From contig CALXMQ010000001.1 of assembly GCA_944389515.1 (NCBI GenBank), positions 71,079-135,078 on the forward strand: DNA of 64,000 bases, written 5' to 3'. The notes under the pieces were generated by a model. That model did not search any database and was not told the DNA's origin. It saw only the letters and a list, made by a program, of their open reading frames with translations. Both the position numbers and the translations under genes were made by a program. Every line of letters starts with the position of its first letter. The first letter of the stretch is position 1. Positions 26,413 through 35,867 of the stretch are shown in pieces. This DNA comes from an uncultured Alphaproteobacteria bacterium. GTDB lineage: Bacteria; Pseudomonadota; Alphaproteobacteria; Rs-D84.

Positions 26413-26516
26413 ATGCCGAAAACAAACCACCGATTAGTATCGGTGTTTTTATTTTTGAAAAAATCCCAGATTTCTGCATGTTTTTATTCCCCCATTTTGC
26501 CGAAAATAAACGGTGG
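26413..26516 (+). promoter_or_regulatory. Leader element type 2, copy 3
   Basis: Very similar to copy 1: GCCGAAAACAAACCACCG, the terminator-like hairpin CACCGATTAGTATCGGTG plus T run (26428-26456), AAAAAATCCC, then GCCGAAAATAAACGGTGG ending at 26516. The CACCG arm can pair with either the near CGGTG or the distal CGGTGG. Confidence 0.55.
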
Positions 26517-26952
26517 ATTGTTGATGGTGGCGTGTGGTCAATTTGGAATTGCACGTGCAACTGTATATGATGGACCAAATGTTTTTTTTGGACCGTATTT
26601 ACCGTTTAATGAAGATTCTGAGTGTACAAATGGCAGCAGTGGTGGAAATTCAGGAGTTGTTGATTGGTTGCCGACGATAAAATGTAATGGAATTGAAGTA
26701 CAAGGTATCGGCGTTATGGGATTACCAACCAGTGGTTCCAGCACCAGTTTTGGTACGGTACAAGACACAATAGAATATAACAGCGATGGGTCTGGCGTGT
26801 GTTGGTGTAAAATGTTGGTGCCGGTTGTTACAAAATGGGTTTCTATTCGAATAACTACTGTGTCAACTTGTGCTGGATTGTGTGCCTATAATTTTATGGA
26901 AAACACTAATGGATTACGCGGTATTTTATTAGAAAATATTATATCTGACTAA
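26413..26952 (+). CDS. Exported cysteine-rich protein, divergent WCWCKM family
   Basis: About 179 residues if read from the ATG at 26413; the true start is uncertain because the first 35 codons coincide with the leader element. The exported core starts after GLLMVACGQFGIARA, a signal-like end. It keeps the family layout: VDWLPTIKCNGIEVQGIGVMG, the core VCWCKMLVPVVTKW, then CAGLCAYNFMENTNG and a C-terminal LENIISD. It is followed 14 nt later by the fused two-domain relative. Confidence 0.7.
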   Translation: MPKTNHRLVSVFLFLKKSQISACFYSPILPKINGGLLMVACGQFGIARATVYDGPNVFFGPYLPFNEDSECTNGSSGGNSGVVDWLPTIKCNGIEVQGIGVMGLPTSGSSTSFGTVQDTIEYNSDGSGVCWCKMLVPVVTKWVSIRITTVSTCAGLCAYNFMENTNGLRGILLENIISD

Positions 26953-26966
26953 TTATAGGATAAAAA

Positions 26967-27674
26967 ATGAAAAAAATTACGATTTTTATATTTGTATGTG
27001 TATTGATAAATCCTGGATTTACATTTGGTGCATCACCAACAGCAGTTTGTCCAACAGGTTTTAAAGAAATAATCGAAGATGGATTATTTTTTTCTAGTGG
27101 TCAATCATACTTAGGAACAAGGCCAACAAATATTGATGTTAGTATGTGTTATACTGGTGGTGGGTTTGCGACGCCATGTTATGTATCAACAAACACAACA
27201 GGCAGTTTTTCTGATTCTTATGGTACATATTCTTATACTACGCCATGCCCATATACAACTGGAACGACGCCGGTTTTGCCGGGTGTGTCTGGGACGGAAA
27301 CAGGAATAAAAAAATGTATCAGACTGACCAACACAACATCATGTACCAAGAATTCAACTGGCACTTTGGATGTAGAGTGGCATGCAACATGTACATCATC
27401 TGTTCCTATATCTGGGGTTGGTGTATGCGGTTCAAATACTGGTTCTATTGGTAATGCGCGAACATCAATAAATGTCAGTCCGACTGTGACCAATAATTAT
27501 AACTGTTGGTGTCGTATGATAATACCGGCTGTGTCCAGATGGATATATATGTATAATTTTGGTGGTGATAACGAAGCTTGTCAGAACAGTTGCGCAGATT
27601 ATTGTGCCTCGCATTTAGGCCAATCAGGTTATGTCAGCAGATTTAATACACCGATGTTTTCGGTGCTTGAATAA
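26967..27674 (+). CDS. Exported fusion of a CIMYAP-type and a WCWCRM-type domain
   Basis: 235 residues with signal MKKITIFIFVCVLINPGFTFGA. Residues 25-95 match the CIMYAP family (AVCPTGFKEIIEDGLFF, TPCYVSTNTTGSFSDSYG, TYSYTTPCPY). Residues 110-235 match the WCWCKM family (IKKCIRLTNTTSC, VEWHATCTSSVPISGVGVC, NCWCRMIIPAVSRW, CQNSCADYCASHL). Elsewhere these are separate adjacent genes in the opposite order, so this fusion argues that the two products interact or work in one place. A terminator follows. Confidence 0.82.
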   Translation: MKKITIFIFVCVLINPGFTFGASPTAVCPTGFKEIIEDGLFFSSGQSYLGTRPTNIDVSMCYTGGGFATPCYVSTNTTGSFSDSYGTYSYTTPCPYTTGTTPVLPGVSGTETGIKKCIRLTNTTSCTKNSTGTLDVEWHATCTSSVPISGVGVCGSNTGSIGNARTSINVSPTVTNNYNCWCRMIIPAVSRWIYMYNFGGDNEACQNSCADYCASHLGQSGYVSRFNTPMFSVLE

Positions 27675-27703
27675 AAATCCCACAAATGTGGGATTTTTAT
27701 TCA
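27673..27703. terminator. Bidirectional intrinsic terminator
   Basis: AAAAATCCCAC AAAT GTGGGATTTTTA lies between convergent genes. Confidence 0.85.
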
Positions 27704-28542
27704 ATATCCATTGCGATGCCGACCAATTTTTTTACTATTTCTGCGCTGGGGACATCGCCAGATGGCGCGTATTCTACGAATTCAAAACTGTGCGCGTCAG
27801 GTGCAAATGTGCGAACCAGATATTCTGCGGTATGGGCACTGATGCCATTGGGCTCTGGTACCAATACATCACGAAAAACATTTGGGTCAATCGCGTCAAA
27901 GTCAAAAGATACAATATATTGACGTGTGCCGATTTTGCGTTTGATTTCATCAATAACACGTGATAAATCATCAGGATTTTGTAATTCGTCAGGCGTACGG
28001 ATGTAAATGTTTTTGCTGCGTGCAAAATCTATTTCAGATGGTTCGTATGAACGCGTGCCTAAATAAAATATATTTTCTGGGCGTAAAGCAGGGCGTTTGG
28101 TTTGTAATGATAACCAACGCGAATCGCCATCGCCCAGTAATGCACGAACATTTGTGCCGTGTGGGGCACCAGATGCCTCTGATTTTGATGATTCGGGTGT
28201 GTGTATATCTAAATGGGCATCAATATATATTAAACATAAATCTTCGTTTGGTAACCTGTCTGCCAATGCGGCAAAATGGCCAAAGTTTACAGAATGGTCG
28301 CCACCAATCATAACGTGGCGTTCAAATGGAGTGGCCGCATAAATTTTCTTTTGAATTTGAAAGCAATCGCCAAATCTGTCGGTGGCGCATAAATCTGGGT
28401 TATATGGGTCGGCAACAACGGTTGTCCAATCAAAATCAGGATACATTTGCTTTACCATCGCTGGTGCCAATGCTGGCCCACCATCAGTCACAACAACGGC
28501 CGTTGCAGCACGGCCGTATTCAATCCCCATCATGTATTTCAT
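27697..28542 (-). CDS. Ureohydrolase (arginase/agmatinase/formiminoglutamase family)
   Basis: 281 residues. The binuclear Mn site of the family is intact: GGDHS (His83), DAHLDIH (Asp108, His110, Asp112), and SFDFDAIDP (Asp214, Asp216). The fold length fits. The enzyme hydrolyses a guanidino or formimino group from a substrate such as arginine, agmatine or formiminoglutamate. The substrate cannot be decided here; the absence of his or spe neighbours gives no help. It is immediately downstream of, and probably co-transcribed with, the exported-protein gene that ends at 28544. Confidence 0.85.
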   Translation of the reverse strand: MKYMMGIEYGRAATAVVVTDGGPALAPAMVKQMYPDFDWTTVVADPYNPDLCATDRFGDCFQIQKKIYAATPFERHVMIGGDHSVNFGHFAALADRLPNEDLCLIYIDAHLDIHTPESSKSEASGAPHGTNVRALLGDGDSRWLSLQTKRPALRPENIFYLGTRSYEPSEIDFARSKNIYIRTPDELQNPDDLSRVIDEIKRKIGTRQYIVSFDFDAIDPNVFRDVLVPEPNGISAHTAEYLVRTFAPDAHSFEFVEYAPSGDVPSAEIVKKLVGIAMDIE

Positions 28543-28543
28543 G

Positions 28544-29590
28544 TTATTTATATGCCTCCACTATACTTTCTGCTGCGTTTTTTAATTGCTGTAACGAAGT
28601 TTCATATGCAGCGCAATCACGGGTTATTTCTGAACGATACGCGTCACGCATGTTGGTTTGCATGTATGAACATCCTTGTAAATGTTGAACACAATACTGA
28701 TGTCCCATGGCAAATGCCTGTTGTCCACGCACGGTGCTTTCTGTGCCAGCCCAGTCGATATTTAGTGCATTTTCCAGATTTTCCCATGAATTTCCGCCAG
28801 TATATTTACCGATTGTTTCCATCCAATATTCGTTCATTTCTGCATCTGTCCAATAATTTTCATTTTGAACAGTCAATATTTCTTTTATCAATCGGTCTAT
28901 CTCTGGTTGGTACATTGCATCAATTTGTGCCAATTTAGAACTGCAATAGCAACGATTGTATTCTGAATCTGCGCGTTCACAATAATTGTCCATGCATTCG
29001 GTATAATCTGCCATACAGCGTGCAGATGACATAGGGTCTGTTTCTGTCGTATATGTCGCGGTGGATGTAGATTGGCGTACTGTTGAAACATTGCCGTCAC
29101 CACGGGTTGTGCGCATGGCAGATTGCATGGCGGATGTTGTCCCAGTCGCACTGCGTGCCACAACGCGGCGCGCTGTGTTTTGGGTATTATTTCGTGCCGG
29201 TGTTGCCGCGCGCGCAGATGAAGTGCCAGTGTTTGTGGCACGACGGGCAGATACCGAACGGGTTGATGCACGTGGTGCGGATGATGTGGTGGCACTGCGT
29301 GCAGATGTTGTGCCAGATGTGTTCCGGGCAGAACGTGCAACAACACGGCGTGTTGATGTTCCATTTGCCGGGGTTGTGCGCGTTAAAACATTTATTTGTG
29401 CGTTTGATTGTGATGGATTGACGCCTGGGTTCAAATTTGTGCGCATTGTGTTATTCATATATGGATACAGGTTATTATATGTATTCGCACTGACATAATC
29501 AGATGCCCGTGACGTTGCACCCATGGCCGCGGTATAGTAAAAAGTGGCCGTAAAAACAAAAGCGGACAAGATGATAAACAGCTTTTTCAT
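28544..29590 (-). CDS. Exported protein with a low-complexity Ser/Arg/Thr/Ala region
   Basis: 348 residues. The signal peptide (MKKLFIILSAFVFTATFYYTAAMGA) is followed by a short ordered part (YVSANTYNNLYPYMNN), about 120 residues of repeats built from TSARSA, RRVVARSA and RASTRSVSARRA, then a Cys-containing helical half (ARCMADYTECMDNYCERADS, CYCSSKL, QLQGC-like, ITRDCAAYETSLQQLKNAAE). The basic region could bind peptidoglycan, LPS or nucleic acid. Seven or more Cys suggest disulfides. The family is unknown. Confidence 0.75.
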   Translation of the reverse strand: MKKLFIILSAFVFTATFYYTAAMGATSRASDYVSANTYNNLYPYMNNTMRTNLNPGVNPSQSNAQINVLTRTTPANGTSTRRVVARSARNTSGTTSARSATTSSAPRASTRSVSARRATNTGTSSARAATPARNNTQNTARRVVARSATGTTSAMQSAMRTTRGDGNVSTVRQSTSTATYTTETDPMSSARCMADYTECMDNYCERADSEYNRCYCSSKLAQIDAMYQPEIDRLIKEILTVQNENYWTDAEMNEYWMETIGKYTGGNSWENLENALNIDWAGTESTVRGQQAFAMGHQYCVQHLQGCSYMQTNMRDAYRSEITRDCAAYETSLQQLKNAAESIVEAYK

Positions 29591-29691
29591 ATGTTTTTTA
29601 TTATTGTAAAAATTTTTGTGATATCAAACAAGCATAAAATGTGTATAAAAATTTGCATTTGTGTAAAAAGCTGTTATAATGGCTGTCGTTT

Positions 29692-29768
29692 CGGGGCGTA
29701 GCTCAGTCTGGTAGAGTGCTTGCTTTGGGAGCAAGATGTCGAAGGTTCGAATCCTTTCGCCCCGACCA
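29692..29768 (+). tRNA. tRNA-Pro (anticodon TGG)
   Basis: 77 nt with encoded CCA: acceptor CGGGGCG/CGCCCCG, D arm GCTCAGTCTGGTAGAGT, anticodon loop CTTTGGGAG reading TGG, T arm AGGTTCGAATCCT. A TATAAT lies upstream at about 29675 with TTGCAT 16 nt before it. The gene borders the accessory island, a common integration point. Confidence 0.96.
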
Positions 29769-29778
29769 GTAATTAGAA

Positions 29779-29805
29779 AGGTCGCACAGAGTTGCGACTT
29801 TTTTC
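29779..29805 (+). terminator. Terminator after tRNA-Pro
   Basis: GTCGCA CAGAGT TGCGAC followed by TTTTTT. The next 190 bases (29806-29991) hold no gene I can support and form the left flank of the island. Confidence 0.75.
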
Positions 29806-29991
29806 GTACATCCGCCGCTACCTGCGGGCCTGATAGCTAGGAATCGACTCCGGTATTCCGACAATATACGCAAATCCACCCATAACATACCGAAACATAT
29901 ACAATGTCCATTTTGGCGGAGTCAATTGGGGTTGAAAAAACATGACTGGATACCTAAATATATATGGATAAAATAATTAATGGAGTATCAA

Positions 29992-31890
29992 ATGAAATTA
30001 ACCGAAGTATGTATAGAAAATTATAAATCCATCGACAAATTGTCTTTCCCAATTAAGAAGTACGGCACCGGAAAAAACGCCAGTTTTTTGACGGTGTTTC
30101 TTGGTAAAAATGAGACAGGAAAAAGCAACGTCTTAGATGCATTAGGATTGCTGGAAAACCCAGAAAAGGAATATGATTTTTTAGGGCTAAGAAATCAAAA
30201 TATTGATGATGCCGATACCATTTCAGTATTTTATACCGGAAATCCAGAGAATCAGGATGAATATAAAAAATATTTGGCTTCCGTTATTGATATTCCAGAT
30301 GATATTTTACAGAAAATATTTATTGAAAAAGCAACATTGGAACTTTGGCTTCAAAATGGGAATAAAACTTTCGGGAAGGAGTGGTCTTTTGTGTTAAAGA
30401 AATTTTCTGTCGAAGGGTTAGTTTTCAACCACACAGAGAACGCTAAACTGAAAATTGTACATAAAAAAGACTTACCAGATGAAGACCATGATAAATTTAA
30501 ACAATTAAATTGGAATGATTTTGTTGAAATGCTGTCCGGCCAACTGGACGATTATTTTTCAAAAAACGAATTGCCAAAAGTGTCAGTATGGAAACCTTCG
30601 GACGTCTACTTGGTCAAAGACGAAATTTCTTTAACAGAATTTGCGGACAACCCAGAAATTAATAAACCTTTGCGCAACATATTTTTCTTATCTGGTTGTA
30701 ACGACAAAGATGCGATACAGAAAAAAATTAATGACGCGAAAAGTAGTCTTAATTATAGACATAGATTGGAAACAGAGTTATCCAGTGCTGCAACTGATTA
30801 TTTGAACACAAAATGGGCGGAACACGCAATATCAATATCTGTCAGCATCACCAGTGATTTAAAAATTAGTGTATCTGTAAAAGACAACGGGAATAATTTT
30901 GCATATTTTAGCATGGCAGATCGTAGCCAAGGTTTTAAACAATTTGTTTCATTATTGTTAAGCATCTCCGCATTAAATGAAACAGGCCGGTTAAAAAATC
31001 ACCTAATTTTGATAGACGAACCTGAAATTCATTTGCATCCGTCTGGTGTTAGGTGGTTGTTGAAGAATTTGATTGAAATCGGCGCTAATAACTACCTGTT
31101 TGTATCAACACATTCGAATTTTATGTTGGACGAAACGACCCATGATAGGCATTATTTGTTATCCAAAGAAAAAAACTCTTCAACTTCTTTTAAACACGTC
31201 GAATCTGATGATGATATTTTTGGTGATGAATTGCTGATGGAAGCTTTTGGTATAAACATTTTAAATGATTTTCTGTCTCCATATAGATTACTGGTTGAAG
31301 GCGCCTCAGATCGTCAATTATTGACCAAAACATTTAGTCTGTTTGATGATGGTAAAAACATCAGGATCAGCAACGGTAAAGGCGGTCAACTTCCGGGTAT
31401 CGCTTCAATAATGAACTATCGCCACGTTTGCCCGCTGATTGTTGTGGACGACGATGAAGAAGGCCGAAAAATGAAAACTGAAATAATAAATAAAGTAAAA
31501 GGTGGTTTCTCCGATAAAAATGTATTTACCATACGCGATATTAATGGCAACATCATTAAGGACGGGACCATTGAAGATTGTTTGGCTAAAGATTTTGTTG
31601 AATCTAACGCAAATCAAATAATTCGCAATTTTAGACTTGAAACAATTAGTCTTAATCTTGAGACCCCATTTTGTATTCAGATACAAAAACATCTTTTAGA
31701 CAATATTCAAGAAGCTGATGTCCCGGACGAATTTGGCAAAAATCGGAAGGGGCGTAAAACATATCTGGACAATATTATGCAAATAATCAAAACAGAAATC
31801 GCGAATAATTTTGATCCTAAGAACTGTGAGGCAGAAGCTCCAAAACTTTTTGAATTGGCAAAGAACTTGATTCAGAAAATCATAGAATAA
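29992..31890 (+). CDS. OLD-family AAA ATPase/TOPRIM nuclease (probable phage defence)
   Basis: 632 residues from the ATG at 29992, which has GGAG 9 nt upstream inside the longer frame from 29980. N-terminal ABC-type ATPase: Walker A GKNETGKS (38-45), a QGFKQF-type signature (DRSQGFKQFVSLLLS), Walker B LILIDEPEIHLHPSG (about 338). C-terminal TOPRIM: LLVEGASDRQLL (about 433) and VVDDDEEGR (about 485). This is the class 1 OLD layout, with ATPase and nickase in one chain. No GajB-like helicase or partner lies next to it, so it is a stand-alone OLD nuclease at the island entry. Confidence 0.85.
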   Translation: MKLTEVCIENYKSIDKLSFPIKKYGTGKNASFLTVFLGKNETGKSNVLDALGLLENPEKEYDFLGLRNQNIDDADTISVFYTGNPENQDEYKKYLASVIDIPDDILQKIFIEKATLELWLQNGNKTFGKEWSFVLKKFSVEGLVFNHTENAKLKIVHKKDLPDEDHDKFKQLNWNDFVEMLSGQLDDYFSKNELPKVSVWKPSDVYLVKDEISLTEFADNPEINKPLRNIFFLSGCNDKDAIQKKINDAKSSLNYRHRLETELSSAATDYLNTKWAEHAISISVSITSDLKISVSVKDNGNNFAYFSMADRSQGFKQFVSLLLSISALNETGRLKNHLILIDEPEIHLHPSGVRWLLKNLIEIGANNYLFVSTHSNFMLDETTHDRHYLLSKEKNSSTSFKHVESDDDIFGDELLMEAFGINILNDFLSPYRLLVEGASDRQLLTKTFSLFDDGKNIRISNGKGGQLPGIASIMNYRHVCPLIVVDDDEEGRKMKTEIINKVKGGFSDKNVFTIRDINGNIIKDGTIEDCLAKDFVESNANQIIRNFRLETISLNLETPFCIQIQKHLLDNIQEADVPDEFGKNRKGRKTYLDNIMQIIKTEIANNFDPKNCEAEAPKLFELAKNLIQKIIE

Positions 31891-31914
31891 CTGTTGATTA
31901 TCATCAGGACAGGT

Positions 31915-33543
31915 TTATTCATAAAATGCCTGTTCTTGATCTTGGAATTCATCGTATTTGCTGGCTAGTCGGATTAGTTTCTGCAGGTTGATGTGGGGTG
32001 GAATTTTGCTGTCCATGATGTCGTTGATAATACATGGCGACAGATATGCCAGGTTCAAGTATTTATAAATCGTGCGTTGGTCGCGGTTTTCTGTGGCGGC
32101 AAGTGCTTTGACACCGATGCCATTTTCATAGGCCTTCTTGTATTTCCAGCCATATGCCAGGGCTTTGATTAGCATGGTTGCATTCTCTGTTTTTGTTAAT
32201 AAATCCCGACTACATCCAGCGTTTCTGTGATTTATGCATGTATGGCTTGACAGGTAGACAACCTGTTCAATAATAACCTGCTTGCCATCTGGGCTCTGGC
32301 AATATTCCATTGGGATGGCGTTTGTGTTTATATATCCATCTTTTCTGAATGCGGCCAATTTATCCAGGACCGTAATATTTATAAAAAAGGTTAGTTTGTG
32401 TTCATGGTACACAATCCGGTCAATTAGCCTGCGGGCCAATTCATCGCTGTATTCCAGTTGTTTTAATGATAGCCGCGTTGTATCTGGCAACGCCCCCATA
32501 TCAGAGTTTAAAAAGTCCCGAACATTATTACAAATGATTGTGTCAAAATCCCCAGCCGGTAAAGATATTGTGCCGCATTTGTAATATTTATATTGCCGTA
32601 ATCCCTTGTTCCCAGTTTTATTTTTGAACACTGCACCATCGGCGGTATATATCATATTGTGGAATAGCAGCCTGCCGCGACAATAACTGGTGCGCCCTTT
32701 ATGATTATTATTGTCGGTCAGTTTTTGCTGTACGGCGTCAAACAGTTCCTGGGTAATAATTGCGGGATGTTGGCCATCAAAAACTTCCCCGGTTGATTTA
32801 TTGGGCAATTTGCCCAGATAAATTTGATTTTTCAAAATCCGTTCAATGATATTTGCGGTCATTTCCCGGCCGCCACGTGTTTCGCCTTTCTTGGTCGTCC
32901 ATTGCTTGCCATGAATCCCAAGGACCGCAATGCGATCCCGGCAATCTAATAAACTATGACTGGCCAGGTATGTATTGAATATCTTATTTACAGTTTCACG
33001 TTCCGTTTCGTTTACAATCAGTTTCCCAAATTGTATGTCATAGCCCAATGGCGGCACGCCACCGACCCATAGTCCTTTGGACTTGGTCGCACGCATTTTG
33101 TCGCGGACGCGTTCACTGGCAACCTCGCGTTCAAACTCTGCAAACGACAGCAGCATGTTCAGCGTCAATTTACCCATTGCAGTACTGGTGTCAAAGCTTT
33201 GGGTGATGGACACCAAATCGCATTTATGTGGTTCAAAATCCTTTTTCATCATACTTTTGAAGTCGTAAATGCTGCGCGACAAGCGGTCAATTTTATAGAC
33301 CAGCACAACCTGAACTTTGCCATTACGAACATCGGTTAGCAGCGCTTGCAATCCGGGGCGCGCCATTGTCCCGCCGGAAATACCGCCATCGCTGTACGTC
33401 TTGAAGTATTCCCAGCCCTGAAATGCCTGTGATGCGATGTACGATTTGCAGGCCAGTTCCTGGTTGTCCAGACTGTTGAATTCTTGGTCAAGACCGCGGT
33501 CAGACGATTTACGAACATATACAGCACATTGTATTTTCTGCAT
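31915..33543 (-). CDS. Large serine recombinase (site-specific integrase)
   Basis: 542 residues. The N-terminal resolvase domain has YVRKSSDRG with the nucleophilic Ser at 13 or 14, SLDNQ, DGGISGGTMARPGLQ, VYKIDRLSRS and the ERVRDKM hinge helix. The recombinase domain (about 165-290) reads GVPPLGYD...NETERETVNKIF, and a zinc-ribbon-like segment lacks some Cys. Such enzymes integrate or excise phages and islands without a host factor. It is divergent from a DUF2924 gene, a pairing common in alphaproteobacterial prophages and islands. A decayed homologue of its C-terminus lies at 39040. Confidence 0.92.
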   Translation of the reverse strand: MQKIQCAVYVRKSSDRGLDQEFNSLDNQELACKSYIASQAFQGWEYFKTYSDGGISGGTMARPGLQALLTDVRNGKVQVVLVYKIDRLSRSIYDFKSMMKKDFEPHKCDLVSITQSFDTSTAMGKLTLNMLLSFAEFEREVASERVRDKMRATKSKGLWVGGVPPLGYDIQFGKLIVNETERETVNKIFNTYLASHSLLDCRDRIAVLGIHGKQWTTKKGETRGGREMTANIIERILKNQIYLGKLPNKSTGEVFDGQHPAIITQELFDAVQQKLTDNNNHKGRTSYCRGRLLFHNMIYTADGAVFKNKTGNKGLRQYKYYKCGTISLPAGDFDTIICNNVRDFLNSDMGALPDTTRLSLKQLEYSDELARRLIDRIVYHEHKLTFFINITVLDKLAAFRKDGYINTNAIPMEYCQSPDGKQVIIEQVVYLSSHTCINHRNAGCSRDLLTKTENATMLIKALAYGWKYKKAYENGIGVKALAATENRDQRTIYKYLNLAYLSPCIINDIMDSKIPPHINLQKLIRLASKYDEFQDQEQAFYE

Positions 33544-33660
33544 AATTTTACCTCTTTGCTTATGGGTATTTGTGCTTACAAATCATCAAAAGTCCAGTGG
33601 TTTATTGGACTTGACTTGTGTGGTTTTGTGAGTGGTAATTGCAACAAAAAAGGATGTAAA

Positions 33661-34068
33661 ATGAACGAATTAAAACAAATGTCGCCCGAACGCCTGCGGG
33701 AACTTTGGCGGCGGCATTTTCAAAATGATGCCCGGCCACAATTGCGCCCACTGTGTTATAAAATACAATGTGCGCGCACCGGGCAAAAAGTTGGACAACG
33801 GCATTTAACACGATTGAATAAGTATGCCGCGTCGCCGGAATTATGCGCATCGCGGGCAAATCAGACAAAATATCGAATAAAGCCCGGCACGCGTCTGATA
33901 AAGAAATACAAAGGGCGCGAACATATCATTGAAGCGCTGGGCAATGACACGTTTCGATATAATAGTGCGATTTATAAAACATTATCTGCCATTGCAATGG
34001 TCATCACAGGTCATAAGGTATCGGGCTATGATTTCTTTGGTCTTTATACAAAAAGGAGCAAAGAATGA
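33661..34068 (+). CDS. DUF2924 protein
   Basis: 135 residues starting at ATG 33661 behind AAAGGATG. The N-terminal helix (MSPERLRELWRRHF) and C-terminal block (GTRLIKKYKGREHIIEALGN, then FRYNSAIYKTLSAIAMVITG, HKVSGYDFFGL) match DUF2924, a small protein typically encoded beside large serine recombinases in alphaproteobacteria. A role in recombination, for example directionality or DNA binding, is suspected but not known. Confidence 0.85.
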   Translation: MNELKQMSPERLRELWRRHFQNDARPQLRPLCYKIQCARTGQKVGQRHLTRLNKYAASPELCASRANQTKYRIKPGTRLIKKYKGREHIIEALGNDTFRYNSAIYKTLSAIAMVITGHKVSGYDFFGLYTKRSKE

Positions 34069-34156
34069 TATATGACATAGCTTATCAGGCTAGTATAAAA
34101 CACCTTGATTTACACCGGACTTTTTTTCTACAATTACACTTAAGAAAGGATGAGGA

Positions 34157-35089
34157 TTGATTGCAATACTTGCACGATTGCCGGAATATTCAGATTGCAA
34201 GCCCGTGTTAAAGTGGGCCGGTGGCAAGGGGCAATTGCTGGACCAAATCGAGCAAAAATTGCCATTAAAACTGAAAATGGGCGGTATAAAACGCTATATA
34301 GAACCATTTGTTGGTGGTGGCGCGGTATTCTTTGATATTTATAACAACTATCAAATCCAAGAAGCATTTCTGTTTGATATAAACCCGGAACTGGTCATTC
34401 TGTATAACGTTATCAAGCGCGATGTTGAAAGTCTGATACTGGAACTAAACAAGATTCAGACAGAATATCGTTTGACCGAAGACGCCAAGGCTTATTATTA
34501 CGCCAGACGCGATGAATATAACTCCCTGGATAAAAACATCAATGCCAACACTTATCGGACATCATTTGTTCGTCGTGCGGCGCTGACTATATTCTTAAAC
34601 CGCACCTGCTTTAATGGCTTATTCCGTGTAAACAGCAAGAATCAATTTAATGTGCCGATGGGCAAATACACAAATCCGCGTATTTTAGACGAAGATAACC
34701 TACGCAAAGTTTCTGATGCACTGCAGATTGCGACCATTATGCAATGTGATTTTGCACGTGCGGCCGATTTTGTAACGCCGGACACGTTTATATATTATGA
34801 CCCACCATATCGCCCAATTCGTGAAACATCTTCATTTAATTCATATGCGATTGGCGATTTTGATGATAACGAGCAAGTGCGTCTGAAAAACATATTTGAT
34901 AAATGCCATAATGCCGGCGCTTTGCAGATGCTAAGCAATTCAGACCCAACAAATTATGCTGACGATCCGTTCTTTGATGATTTGTACCAGGACTATAACA
35001 TAAATCGCATCTTGGCCAAGCGTATGATAAATGCCAAGGCGGACGGCCGCGGCGAGATTCACGAGTTGTTGATTACGAATTATGACTAA
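34157..35089 (+). CDS. dpnM: Adenine-specific DNA methyltransferase, M1.DpnII-type (GATC)
   Basis: 310 residues from a TTG start; AAAGGA lies 6 nt upstream, and the ATG at 34150 is out of frame. This is a D12-class (alpha) N6-adenine methylase with the SAM motif VLKWAGGKGQLL near 18, EPFVGGGAVFFD near 50 and the catalytic DPPY at 215-218, in Dam/DpnM order. With the next two genes it makes the three-gene DpnII layout, so GATC is the expected target. The stop overlaps the next gene by 8 nt. Confidence 0.92.
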   Translation: MIAILARLPEYSDCKPVLKWAGGKGQLLDQIEQKLPLKLKMGGIKRYIEPFVGGGAVFFDIYNNYQIQEAFLFDINPELVILYNVIKRDVESLILELNKIQTEYRLTEDAKAYYYARRDEYNSLDKNINANTYRTSFVRRAALTIFLNRTCFNGLFRVNSKNQFNVPMGKYTNPRILDEDNLRKVSDALQIATIMQCDFARAADFVTPDTFIYYDPPYRPIRETSSFNSYAIGDFDDNEQVRLKNIFDKCHNAGALQMLSNSDPTNYADDPFFDDLYQDYNINRILAKRMINAKADGRGEIHELLITNYD

Positions 35090-35867
35090 AAAGCAATATC
35101 GTCTTTATTGTGCCGATTGCCTAGAAAAGTTGGCAGAAATTCCAGAAAATACATTTGATATGATTTTTGCAGACCCACCGTACTTGCTGTCTAATGGCGG
35201 CATTACCTGTCAAAACGGGTGCGTTGTTTCTGTAAATAAAGGCGACTGGGACAAATCGCATGGCCTAAGCGAGGATTTTGAATTTCATAAGAAATGGTTG
35301 TGTGCCTGTCATCGTGTATTGAAGCCAAATGGAACATTATGGGTCAGTGGTACATACCACAGCATATATTCATGTGGCTTTGCAATGCAGTTGCTGGGCT
35401 TTCATATATTGAACGACATTGCTTGGTTCAAGCCGAATGCCAGCCCGAATATGTCATGCCGCTATTTTACAGCTAGCCACGAAACAATGCTGTGGGCACG
35501 CAAGTCTAAAAACGCCAAACACACGTTCAATTATGAAGCGATGAAGAATGGCTCTTTCCCAAAGGATTTTATTAAAAAGCCTGATTGTCAGATGCGTAGC
35601 GTCTGGGCAATCGGAACGCCGACCAAGTCAGAAAAGATATATGGCAAGCACCCGACCCAGAAACCTGTTGAATTATTGGAACGCATTGTCCTCGCATCCA
35701 CGAATCCCGGCGATTTGATTTTGGATCCTTTTATGGGCAGTGGCACAACCGGTGTTGCCGCGCTTAAACACGGACGACGCTTTGTTGGCATAGACATGGA
35801 ATCACAATTTGTTGAATTGGCTGAAAAAAGATTATATGATGCATCTGAAAAGAAGGATAAAAAATGA
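35082..35867 (+). CDS. dpnA: Second DNA adenine methyltransferase, M2.DpnII (DpnA)-type
   Basis: 261 residues of the beta class: catalytic DPPYLLSNGG near 31 comes first, SAM motif DPFMGSGTTG near 215 last, with KHPTQKPVELLE between. In DpnII systems this enzyme methylates GATC including single-stranded DNA, protecting incoming transformed DNA. It overlaps both neighbours, so the operon is tightly coupled. Confidence 0.92.
   Translation: MTKKQYRLYCADCLEKLAEIPENTFDMIFADPPYLLSNGGITCQNGCVVSVNKGDWDKSHGLSEDFEFHKKWLCACHRVLKPNGTLWVSGTYHSIYSCGFAMQLLGFHILNDIAWFKPNASPNMSCRYFTASHETMLWARKSKNAKHTFNYEAMKNGSFPKDFIKKPDCQMRSVWAIGTPTKSEKIYGKHPTQKPVELLERIVLASTNPGDLILDPFMGSGTTGVAALKHGRRFVGIDMESQFVELAEKRLYDASEKKDKK

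Noticed and set aside
29741-29768. tRNA-Pro 3' end as a left attachment site
   Set aside because: I looked for a second copy of the last 20 or so bases at the right end of the island (38.9-39.3 kb and 47.8 kb) and saw none, so an att pair is not supported.
34150-34335. ATG frame at 34150 overlapping the methylase start
   Set aside because: It is out of frame with the clear methylase sequence; the TTG at 34157 with AAAGGA upstream is the better start.
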